Positions 7,613 through 14,593 of a stretch of DNA of 28,223 nucleotides are shown here, piece by piece; positions within the stretch are counted from its first letter, which is position 1, and every line of letters starts with the position of its first letter. The notes beneath the pieces are model-generated. The model worked only from the letters and a program-made list of their open reading frames with translations, did no database searches and was not told the DNA's origin. The stretch spans positions 1 to 28,223 of the forward strand of contig CBDETG010000048.1 in assembly GCA_965242745.1 (NCBI GenBank). Reading direction: 5' to 3'. Origin of the DNA: JABAAI01 sp965242745. Its GTDB lineage: Bacteria; Spirochaetota; Leptospiria; Leptospirales; Leptonemataceae. The position numbers and the translations under genes are program-made.

Positions 7613-9193
7613 TTGGCAGCCCTTTATATGGAAGGAGCTTTTTGCGCATGGCCCATCCAGATAGAAGCCCGTTTGGAGCGCGGGCTGCCAAAATTCCAGA
7701 TATACGGTTTGGCAGCAAATCATGCCAGAGAAACAGCAGAACGCATACGTAACGCCTTGCAGGCAACAGCGATTTCCATACCCTATATGAGCATCAGTAT
7801 TAATCTTGCTCCCGTAGACCTGCGTAAAAAAGGCGCCTATCTGGACCTTGCTATTGCGCTGAGTGTCTTGCACGCTCTGGAATATGAGACAGAATACCAA
7901 TGCCCTCCAAGCAGCGCTCCAGGCTCAAAGCAAAAGCAAGAGGCATGCCAAACCCTGTATGTAGGAGAGCTCTCGCTGTCGGGAGCAGTACGCCCTATCC
8001 AACAGCTGCATGCCATATTATGGGAAGCAAGGAAGGCTGGCTTTCAGAGAGTCGTTTTGCCCCAGGAGCAGTATGAGCTTGCCGCAATGATCCCTGGACT
8101 CGAGCTTAGAGCTATCGCCAAACTCCAAGATTTACTTCCCAGCTCTAAAACGAGCGCATCCTCTGTGGGCATAGCGCAGGAAAACAGCGCAAATCAAAAA
8201 CTCATAATACAGCCTGCTCGTCCTCCTTTGCGGATGGCCCACTTGCAATTAGGCCCGCGCATCGTGAAGGCTGCGGCTTTGTGCGCTGCCGGCTGGCACT
8301 CTATGCTTTTGATTGGCCCTCCAGGCTGCGGGAAAAGCAGCATAGCGCGGGAGATTGTATCCTTACTACCCCCTCCTTCCATGGAAGAGGCTATAGAAAT
8401 ACTGATAGCTCAGCAAAGCGAGCAGAAGGCAGGAAGCCCCTTAGCGCCTAAAAAAGAAGAAATTATCTCTATTTCCCGCCCTATGCGCATGCCTCACCAT
8501 TCCATCACAAGAAGGGCCTTAGTAGGCGGGGGCTCCCCCATACAGGCAGGAGAGATAAGCAGAGCCCATAATGGAGTCCTTGTACTAGATGAGCTGGCAG
8601 AATTCTCTCGTGAAAGCCTGCAGGCTTTACGCGAGCCTCTTGAGCAAAGAAAAATAGAGCTGAGCAAAGGGGAGCATGCGCTCAGCCTGCCTGCGCATTT
8701 TCTTTTGTGCGCAAGCGCAAATCCCTGCCCTTGTGGAGATATAAGCAAGCGCTATGAGCGCTGCGCTTGTACAGATCATTACTTGAGAAACTATATGAGT
8801 AAATTCACAGGCGCTTTACGCGACCGTATTGACATAGAAGTCTGGATAGGAGAGCAAAATAAGGAAGCAAATAAGCCCCTTGCCTCTTATGACATAGCTA
8901 AAAGCGTAGCCTGCGCGCAGCAAATCCAAGCAAAACGTTTTGCGCAGACATCCTTAGGCTTTAACGCTGATATAGCAGACAAAGACATGGACCGCTACGC
9001 CCCCTTGCAAAATCAAGAAGCAATACAAGAGTGGGAAGGGATCATCCAAAGCGGCAAGTTTAGCTATAGAGCCCTGGCTAGAATACGGCGCCTTGCGCGG
9101 ACTTTAGCCGACCTGGAAGAGGCGGAGGATATACGCGCCCAAGACCTCCTGGAAGCAAGCAGCTACCGCTGCCTTGATTCCATTTGGCCTTAA
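7613..9193 (+). CDS. comM: ComM/YifB family Mg-chelatase-like AAA+ ATPase
   Basis: This AAA+ helicase family protein, in naturally competent bacteria, promotes branch migration during integration of incoming DNA; its role elsewhere is unclear. The N-terminal ChlI-like domain aligns from ASLAALYMEG through RGLPKFQIYGL and INLAPVDLRKKG. The Mg-chelatase ATPase domain has Walker A GPPGCGKSS, Walker B VLVLDELAEF and the family signature SANPCPCG. The C-terminal lid domain ends ARIRRLARTLADLEEAEDI. Family proteins begin close to the residues before SLAALY. I therefore prefer TTG 7613, which follows the purine-rich agggaggg at 7593-7600. TTG 7553 (546 aa) and ATG 7628 are alternatives. It stands alone after the repeat island. 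Confidence 0.93.
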   Translation: MAALYMEGAFCAWPIQIEARLERGLPKFQIYGLAANHARETAERIRNALQATAISIPYMSISINLAPVDLRKKGAYLDLAIALSVLHALEYETEYQCPPSSAPGSKQKQEACQTLYVGELSLSGAVRPIQQLHAILWEARKAGFQRVVLPQEQYELAAMIPGLELRAIAKLQDLLPSSKTSASSVGIAQENSANQKLIIQPARPPLRMAHLQLGPRIVKAAALCAAGWHSMLLIGPPGCGKSSIAREIVSLLPPPSMEEAIEILIAQQSEQKAGSPLAPKKEEIISISRPMRMPHHSITRRALVGGGSPIQAGEISRAHNGVLVLDELAEFSRESLQALREPLEQRKIELSKGEHALSLPAHFLLCASANPCPCGDISKRYERCACTDHYLRNYMSKFTGALRDRIDIEVWIGEQNKEANKPLASYDIAKSVACAQQIQAKRFAQTSLGFNADIADKDMDRYAPLQNQEAIQEWEGIIQSGKFSYRALARIRRLARTLADLEEAEDIRAQDLLEASSYRCLDSIWP

Positions 9194-9247
9194 GCTTATC
9201 ACGAATTTCCGATAGAGGCTGGGACTATATCGAAAAACAATCCTACC

Positions 9248-9448
9248 CTATTTGACGAGAAAGTGCATCAACTCCATGGCTATCCTGTCAATGGCATATT
9301 CCATGTACTGTTGATCTTCTATCTTACGCTTGTAGCCAAGAATGTCTCGTGAAAGAGAGCCCTGCAGACCCTGTTTTCTATAAAGCAGAGGGTCTGGCCC
9401 GAATCTCTCTTCGCTTTGCTTTAAATCTTGCTTGTGATGAGATTCCAT
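9248..9448 (-). CDS. Hypothetical small protein, 66 aa
   Basis: This small, highly charged, probably helical and cytosolic protein (MESHHKQDLKQ...LLYRKQGLQGSLSRDILGYKRK...MELMHFLVK) belongs to no family I recognise. Support comes from a good Shine-Dalgarno sequence, aaggaag, about 6 nt before the ATG. Its composition is also normal, with no cysteines and balanced charges, unlike the cysteine-rich shadow frames on the other strand. It lies convergent to comM, and nothing else of note is visible in the 350 bp between it and the pseudouridine synthase gene. It may be lineage-specific. Confidence 0.5.
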   Translation of the reverse strand: MESHHKQDLKQSEERFGPDPLLYRKQGLQGSLSRDILGYKRKIEDQQYMEYAIDRIAMELMHFLVK

Positions 9449-9800
9449 TTTTACTTCCTTGTAACATAATTTTTTCCATCCTTGGAAAAATACAAAAGCA
9501 GGTTGCTCTTCTGGCTGCTATCCATATCGCTGCTGACAATACCTGCCATGCAATACGAAAGAATAGGAGACAAGACAAACTGCTCATTGCAAGGTACAAA
9601 TTCGGTTTGACTTGGCAAAGTACAAAGCTCTTTCCCGCTGATTATGTTTCTTTAGCTTGAAATTTTTGACAAGCTTATGCGAGCAAGAGCGCAAGCAAGA
9701 GCCTCCTTGTGCAAATCAAAGCTGGCTGTCTTTGTTATATGTATAGCTGCTTTTAGGCTTGCAGGCCCTGCGGCAGGGAGGAGAAGGTGAAGGCTTTATT

Positions 9801-10505
9801 ATGCGTATCAATCGCTATGTAGCGCAAGCTCTCTGTATGTCACGGCCTAAGGCAGAAAATCTTATCCTTGCGGGAAGAGTAGAGTTAAACGGCCGCAGGC
9901 TGGGGGCCTCTGATCTCTCTTTTCGTGTTGCAAAGGAAGATCAGGTCTGCTTGGATGGGAGGCTGCTTTCCTTAGCTCTAGACTATGCTTACCTTCTTTT
10001 GCACAAGCCGCCCTCTTACATTGTTTCTCATGCCATACAAGGGAGCAGGCAAAGGAACATTTACAGCCTCCTGCCTGCTCATGCGCAAAGATACTATTAT
10101 GCTGGGCGTCTTGATAAAGAGAGCCGCGGCCTTGTCATCCTCAGCAACGATGGAGATTTTATTCATAAGCTAAGCCATCCTTCCTACAAAATTCCTAAGT
10201 ACTACCAAGTCACAGTGAGTCATCTGATTCCTAAACTTCCTCAAAAGCTGCGTAAGGGAATTTGGCATGAGGGAGAATTTCTCCAAGCAGCTGAAGTACG
10301 TTTGCTTTCTGCTAAGACGAAAGTCTTAGACATTCTTCTCTACGCAGGGCGAAAAAGACATATACGGCGCATGCTAAACTATTTTGGCATAGCGGTAATC
10401 GATCTTTATAGATACAGGATAGGTGAGATTTCTATAGAAAAGATTGCGCTCAAAGAAGGAGCATACGCCCAATTTTCCCCTGAAAATATAGGCCTGCTGC
10501 AATAA
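9801..10505 (+). CDS. RsuA/RluB-family pseudouridine synthase
   Basis: This enzyme isomerises a specific uridine in ribosomal RNA to pseudouridine. An N-terminal S4 RNA-binding domain (MRINRYVAQALCMSRPKAENLILAGRV..NG) precedes the catalytic domain with the signature GRLDKESRGLVILSNDGDF, in which the Asp is the family nucleophile. The C-terminal segment GRKRHIRRMLNYFG is the usual RxxQ(I)RRM region. At 234 aa it is typical of the RluB/RluE/RsuA group. I cannot tell which rRNA site it modifies. I chose ATG 9801 because S4 domains start here and it follows the purine-rich stretch aggagaaggtgaagg. A TTG at 9759 would add 14 residues. Confidence 0.9.
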   Translation: MRINRYVAQALCMSRPKAENLILAGRVELNGRRLGASDLSFRVAKEDQVCLDGRLLSLALDYAYLLLHKPPSYIVSHAIQGSRQRNIYSLLPAHAQRYYYAGRLDKESRGLVILSNDGDFIHKLSHPSYKIPKYYQVTVSHLIPKLPQKLRKGIWHEGEFLQAAEVRLLSAKTKVLDILLYAGRKRHIRRMLNYFGIAVIDLYRYRIGEISIEKIALKEGAYAQFSPENIGLLQ

Positions 10506-10529
10506 AATACATTCCAATGCAGGCTGGAT

Positions 10530-10571
10530 GCTGGTGAAAAAAGAAAGCCTTCATGCTAGGGTTTTTCCAGC
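10530..10571. terminator. Possible bidirectional terminator between convergent genes
   Basis: An imperfect stem, gctggtgaaaaa paired with tttttccagc (2-nt bulge), sits in the 93-bp gap between the convergent pseudouridine synthase and msrB genes. The A-run and T-run form part of the stem, which is compatible with termination in both directions. The long loop weakens the call. Confidence 0.3.
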
Positions 10572-10598
10572 AGAGGGCAGAGGCAAAAGAGAGCAGCT

Positions 10599-11036
10599 TT
10601 AGTCCTGCTTTTGGAAATCTAAAGCTGCTGAATTGATACAATAACGCAAGTGCGTGGGGGCAGGGCCGTCCTCAAAGACATGCCCGAGATGAGCATCACA
10701 GCGGGCACATAATACTTCTATACGCATCATAGCCAAGCTGCGATCTTCTTGAGTCTGCACAGCGCCTTGTTCTATGATTTCGTAAAAGCTGGGCCATCCT
10801 GTACCTGATTCGTATTTATGTTCTGATGAAAAAAGAGCTGCCTTGCAGCACAGGCATAAGTACACACCCTTTTCCTTATGTCTATAGTACTTGCCTTGGA
10901 AAGCTCGTTCTGTACCTTTTTTACGCGTAATCTGATATTGCTCAGGGCTCAGAAGCTTAGACCATTCCTGCGGGCTTTTTAGGATTTTTTGCGACGGGGA
11001 ATGATCCATAACAGCGGGCTTAGGCATACTAGTCAT
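10599..11036 (-). CDS. msrB: Peptide-methionine (R)-S-oxide reductase MsrB
   Basis: This enzyme reduces the R epimer of methionine sulfoxide in proteins. The 145-aa single-domain protein contains the zinc-binding pairs CLCC and CARC, the core motif SGTGWPSF, the HLGHVFEDGP motif and the catalytic RYCINSAAL near the C-terminus. No signal peptide is visible, so it is probably cytosolic. Its start overlaps the end of the upstream yejB-like gene by 8 bp, which indicates co-transcription and translational coupling. With msrP two genes upstream it makes a likely methionine-repair unit. A second in-frame ATG lies three codons downstream. Confidence 0.95.
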   Translation of the reverse strand: MTSMPKPAVMDHSPSQKILKSPQEWSKLLSPEQYQITRKKGTERAFQGKYYRHKEKGVYLCLCCKAALFSSEHKYESGTGWPSFYEIIEQGAVQTQEDRSLAMMRIEVLCARCDAHLGHVFEDGPAPTHLRYCINSAALDFQKQD

Positions 11037-12042
11037 AACCTATTCTTGGGTCGATTACAACATACAAAATATCCGAGAAAAGTCTGCCCAGCATAGCAAA
11101 AAAGCTGGCCAAAAGTATAATGCCAAGCACTACGTTGTAGTCGCGGTCCAACATAGAATTGTAAACCAAAAGGCCCATGCCGTCTATATTAAATACTTTT
11201 TCAATGAGAAGGGCGCTTGTAAAAATCAAAGTGAAGACTTCGCTTAGACGAGTAGCTAAGGGTATGAGAGCATTGCGCAAGGCATGACGGCGTATGGCTC
11301 CTCGATAGGATAGGCCTTTGGCAAGAGCAGTATACATATAGCCCTTTTTCGCTTCTTCTAAAAGACTGTTTTTCATGAGCATAGTCACAAAGGCAAATTC
11401 ACTAGCCATATACGCTGCTAAGGGTAAGCTCATATGATAGAGGAAGTCACCGATCTGCCCAAAGAAGGAAAGTTCTTCGAAATGATCTGAAACAATGCCT
11501 CCTATGGGGAAGAGATCCAAAAAACTGCCTCCTGAGAAAAGTACAATCAGCAATAAGCCTAAGACATAAGAAGGTATAACATAGCCGGCAAAAATCAAAC
11601 TGGAAGTACAAAGGTCATAAAAAGAAGCATGGTGTATGGCTTTTTTCATGCCTAAAGGGATGCAGATCAAATAGGACAAAAGGAAGGAGCTCAGCCCCAA
11701 GAAAAGAGATATAGGGACGCGCTCTATAATGAGCTGAAACACCGGCTCCTGATAAGAAAAAGATTCGCCTAAGTCGCCCTGTAATACTTTGCCAAGCCAT
11801 CGGTAATAACGCACGTGCACGGGCTGGTCATAGCCAAAATTACGTTTGAGCAAATCTATTTCTGTCTGGCTGATTTCATAATGCGTGCTAGCGCCTGATG
11901 CGCCAAGGGAAGAGCGTATGCTTGCAATGTAATGTTCCACAGGTCCCCCTGGTAAGAATTGTATAAGAGCAAAGAGGACAAGGCTGATCCCGAAAAGCGT
12001 GGGAATGATCAACAAGAGTCTGCGTAATATGTAGTTTCTCAT
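11029..12042 (-). CDS. yejB: ABC transporter inner-membrane permease, YejB/OppB/DppB type
   Basis: This permease subunit belongs to a peptide-type (PepT family) ABC importer. The N-terminus RNYILRRLLLIIPTLFGISLVLFALIQFLPGGPVE and the C-terminus VIDPRIGYD resemble YejB, the permease of the E. coli YejABEF importer for microcin C and peptides. About six hydrophobic segments are visible. The EAA loop that contacts the ATPase is present (EEAKKGYMYTALAKGLSYRGAIRRHALRNALIP). The usual partners (binding protein YejA, permease YejE, ATPase YejF) are not in the window, and the next gene downstream is msrB, so the other subunits must be encoded elsewhere or the gene is an orphan. The exact substrate is unknown. 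Confidence 0.88.
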   Translation of the reverse strand: MRNYILRRLLLIIPTLFGISLVLFALIQFLPGGPVEHYIASIRSSLGASGASTHYEISQTEIDLLKRNFGYDQPVHVRYYRWLGKVLQGDLGESFSYQEPVFQLIIERVPISLFLGLSSFLLSYLICIPLGMKKAIHHASFYDLCTSSLIFAGYVIPSYVLGLLLIVLFSGGSFLDLFPIGGIVSDHFEELSFFGQIGDFLYHMSLPLAAYMASEFAFVTMLMKNSLLEEAKKGYMYTALAKGLSYRGAIRRHALRNALIPLATRLSEVFTLIFTSALLIEKVFNIDGMGLLVYNSMLDRDYNVVLGIILLASFFAMLGRLFSDILYVVIDPRIGYD

Positions 12043-12121
12043 AAGGGATAAGCGTAAAACACAAGCGTCTTATTCCTGCGTGCAAGATTAGGCTTCGCTC
12101 TGCTTTGGGAGTCTGCAGGCC

Positions 12122-13132
12122 TTAGATATCCTTCTTTTTGTACATATGGGCTACCCATTTTCCGTAGCCATTGTAAGGGAGCGTGGCTATCCTGCCTGCT
12201 TTACCGACAATGCGCTCGGAAGCCTGACTCCAGCGGGGATGCGGCACCTTCGGATTGACATTGGAATAAAAGCCATACTCCAAAGGAGCAGCATCATTCC
12301 AAAATGTAGGAGGACGCTTTGCTGTAAACTCAATGCGGGTTATGCCCTTCATGCTTTTATAGCCGTACTTCCAAGGTATGATGAGACGCACAGGAGCCCC
12401 ATTTTGCCTGCTTAGGGGATGACCATACATTCCTACAACTAACATAGCCAGTTCGTTGTAAGCCTCGTCCAGGCGTAGCGCCTCATAGTAAGGCCAGCTA
12501 TAGGAAGAATAACGCTGGCCTAAAGCTTCCTCAGGCCTGTTCCATCCTATAAACTGTACATAGCGCGCCTTGGAAGAGGGCTCAAAAAAACGCAGAAGCT
12601 TCGCCAAGGGGATCCCAATCCAAGGTACAACCATGGACCATGCTTCTACGCAACGGAAGCGATAGATACGTTCTTCCAAAGAGAAACGCAAAAGCAGTTT
12701 CTCCAATGGAAAGCTGCGTGGTTTTTTTTGTAACAGACCTCCCACTGCAATACTCCAGGGGTCCGTCTGAAAATTGGAAGCCAGTTCCCAAACCAGCTGC
12801 TTATCTTGACTGAATTCATAGTAATTATTGTAAGTAGAACAAATCAATTCGGGAGTAAGCTTGCGCTTCGCTACGGAAGAAAAGCGAGGGTCTCTTTTTG
12901 CAGGGAAGGATTGTTTTAAAAAATGAGGATCGTATTGCAAAAGAGGATTCTTGTTTTGCTCTTTTTTCTGAAGCTTTGAGGAGGCAAAGGGATTGCAAGC
13001 TAAATAAGCCGTGCCAAGCGCAGCAAGCCCTGCTCTTTTTAAGAAGCTCCTGCGGCTGTAATAAAGCTCTTCGGGAGTGCAGTCTTTTTCGCTAAGCGAG
13101 TTCCATTCTGCTTTGAGTATGATATTTGGCAT
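12122..13132 (-). CDS. msrP: Periplasmic methionine sulfoxide reductase, molybdopterin subunit MsrP (YedY)
   Basis: This is the molybdenum-cofactor enzyme that repairs oxidised methionines in periplasmic proteins, normally with the haem membrane protein MsrQ. The 336-aa protein has a twin-arginine signal (SRRSFLK, residues 26-32, followed by an Ala/Leu-rich segment), the family motif YNNYYEFSQDK near residue 101, and a likely molybdenum-ligand cysteine at about 161 (YRFRCVEAWSMVVPW). The C-terminus carries IPWKYGYKSMK and PYNGYGKWVAHMY, typical of the family. No msrQ is visible; a gene elsewhere would be needed for quinone-linked electron supply. yejB and msrB follow on the same strand, separated by 79 bp. 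Confidence 0.93.
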   Translation of the reverse strand: MPNIILKAEWNSLSEKDCTPEELYYSRRSFLKRAGLAALGTAYLACNPFASSKLQKKEQNKNPLLQYDPHFLKQSFPAKRDPRFSSVAKRKLTPELICSTYNNYYEFSQDKQLVWELASNFQTDPWSIAVGGLLQKKPRSFPLEKLLLRFSLEERIYRFRCVEAWSMVVPWIGIPLAKLLRFFEPSSKARYVQFIGWNRPEEALGQRYSSYSWPYYEALRLDEAYNELAMLVVGMYGHPLSRQNGAPVRLIIPWKYGYKSMKGITRIEFTAKRPPTFWNDAAPLEYGFYSNVNPKVPHPRWSQASERIVGKAGRIATLPYNGYGKWVAHMYKKKDI

Positions 13133-13223
13133 GGCTTTTGCAGCTTTCCCTTATCTGTATGAAAGGCAACGCTACTCATATGCGCTTTACTGTCAAGCTT
13201 GCTTTATCATCACAGCCGGTCAT

Positions 13224-13229
13224 ATTATA
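13224..13229 (-). promoter_or_regulatory. Candidate -10 box upstream of msrP
   Basis: A perfect TATAAT on the minus strand, about 91 bp upstream of the msrP start codon, preceded by TGAC. No convincing -35 box lies at 16-18 bp, so this is only a candidate promoter for the msrP-yejB-msrB unit. Confidence 0.3.
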
Positions 13230-13299
13230 GTCAATCATAAATTGCGTGTTTGGGTAATGCCAAATAGTCCATGGTTCTTCTCTAAGTTTCCACTACCTA

Positions 13300-13852
13300 C
13301 AACGCCAAGACTTCGCCTATTACAAGCCCGCCGCAGTCAGCAGAGCCCCACGCCCCATTATTCCAACAACGCCCAGACTCCGCATATTACAACAAGGCCC
13401 CCGCTGCCAATCCTACAGCGTCCCGGGATCCATCGGGCGCACAAACGCCACATTATTACTACAGCGCACATGAGCCCCTGCGCCCAATGTGACATAATAC
13501 GGCGCCGAGACGCCATTTATTACAACCCCCGCCCCAGTCATCACCACAAGCGCCCCCCGATCACAAGCGCCGCTTATTACAACCCCGTCGCAGTCAATCC
13601 TACGGCGTCCCCGGGCTTCACGGGGCCCAAACGCCCCCTACTTCCATCCCCGCCCTCGTCAGCAGAGCTAACGCGACATAACGCGGCGGCCAGACGCCAT
13701 TTATTACAACAAGGCCCCCGCTGCCAATCCTACAGCGTCCCCGGGATCCATCGGGCGCACAAACGCCACATTATTACTACAGCGCACATAAGCCCCCCTG
13801 CGCTAATACGACATAATGCAACGCCCAGACGCCGCATATTACAACAAGGCCT
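13300..13852. repeat. Intergenic repeat island 2 (inverted relative of island 1)
   Basis: This is a C/A-rich mosaic of the reverse complements of the island 1 words: cccagactccgcatattac, cgcagtcagcagagcc, ttattacaac, gacataata.ggcgccgagacgcc. The stretch around 13490-13532 matches the reverse complement of about 7098-7135 almost base for base. One internal block is duplicated: 13385-13482 and 13702-13802 agree over about 98 bp apart from one substitution and short C-run indels. The plus-strand reading frame running through it is a stop-poor artefact. It lies between msrP and the coiled-coil gene. Confidence 0.8.
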
Positions 13853-13930
13853 TGACACTTAGCTGCTTACTATGTCTACTTATAGTACAAGACTAGCAAA
13901 GTATAGGCCTTGGATTAGAAGATCGGGGCA

Positions 13931-14381
13931 GGATGTCAAAAGAAAGATACAAAAAGAAAAACTGAAAACTTACAAGAGCTAAGCAAAACACCTTTCAGTT
14001 TTGCCTCTCTCTTAGAGTATATGCAAAGCAAGGCTGGCAGTGAAAAGCTGGATAACTTAGAAAGCAAAGTAGATAAGCAGACAAACAGGCTGGAGAAGCT
14101 GGAGTCTGGAATGGTTAAAATGGAGTCTATTAACTGGTCTTGCTGCCATCGGTCTTTGCTTTACAACAGTCTTTTTCATGATAAGAGACACAAAGCAAGA
14201 AATACAAGAACTAAGGACAAGCACAAAACAAGATATACAAGAACTAAAGACAAGTACAAAGCAGGAAATACAAAAGCTAGAAACAAGCACACAGCAGGAA
14301 ATACAAGAACTAAAGAAAAGCATAAACGAAAATAGAAAACTGCTTATAGAGCTTATACAAAAACAGACTGGCAAGCGATAG
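13931..14381 (+). pseudogene. Frameshifted coiled-coil membrane protein
   Basis: Frame 2 encodes ELSKTPFSFASLLEYMQSKAGSEKLDNLESKVDKQTNRLEKLESGMVKMES, a cytosolic coiled coil. An ATG is available at 14021, but the sensible sequence extends upstream to about 13931. After about 14126-14136 the coherent sequence moves one frame over: a transmembrane helix (LLTGLAAIGLCFTTVFFMI, 14127-14183) and a second coiled coil of 11-residue repeats (TKQEIQELRTS, TKQDIQELKTS, TKQEIQKLETS, TQQEIQELKKS), ending at 14381. One extra base in the 14126-14136 region explains the break. A further start, ATG 13933 (MSKERYKKK), may have been lost the same way in the A-run after it. Such small coiled-coil/TM proteins are common next to repeats. 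I do not recognise a function. Confidence 0.55.
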
Positions 14382-14593
14382 GTGAGAGACTACAAGCCCA
14401 GCATAGAAGCAAAGCGCAAGGCAGGCTTTGCTATGATATAAGGCGCACTTTTTTGTGAAAGGATGGTGATGGAGCGCTGGGCACTTATGCGCTTGGCCTT
14501 TCATAAAACGTTGTTGTCTTGCAAAGATGCAAAATAGAGCATGCCTATGGCTTGCAAATATCAGCAGCACGGGCGCAAGCTGCATATAGAAGC

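Noticed and set aside
9349..9660. A 103-codon plus-strand frame downstream of comM
   Set aside because: It overlaps the minus-strand 66-aa frame, lacks a ribosome binding site and has an incoherent composition. The minus-strand frame is better supported.
13077..13862. A 261-codon plus-strand frame across the msrP start and island 2
   Set aside because: Its first part is antisense to msrP, and the rest is repeat DNA rich in Pro, His and Arg with no domain. It is a stop-poor artefact of the repeats.
6430..14460. Shared word cttttttgtgaaa at about 6429 and about 14449, considered as a common terminator
   Set aside because: The stem possible within it is only 4-5 bp, and the flanks differ. Chance or minor repeat similarity is enough to explain it.
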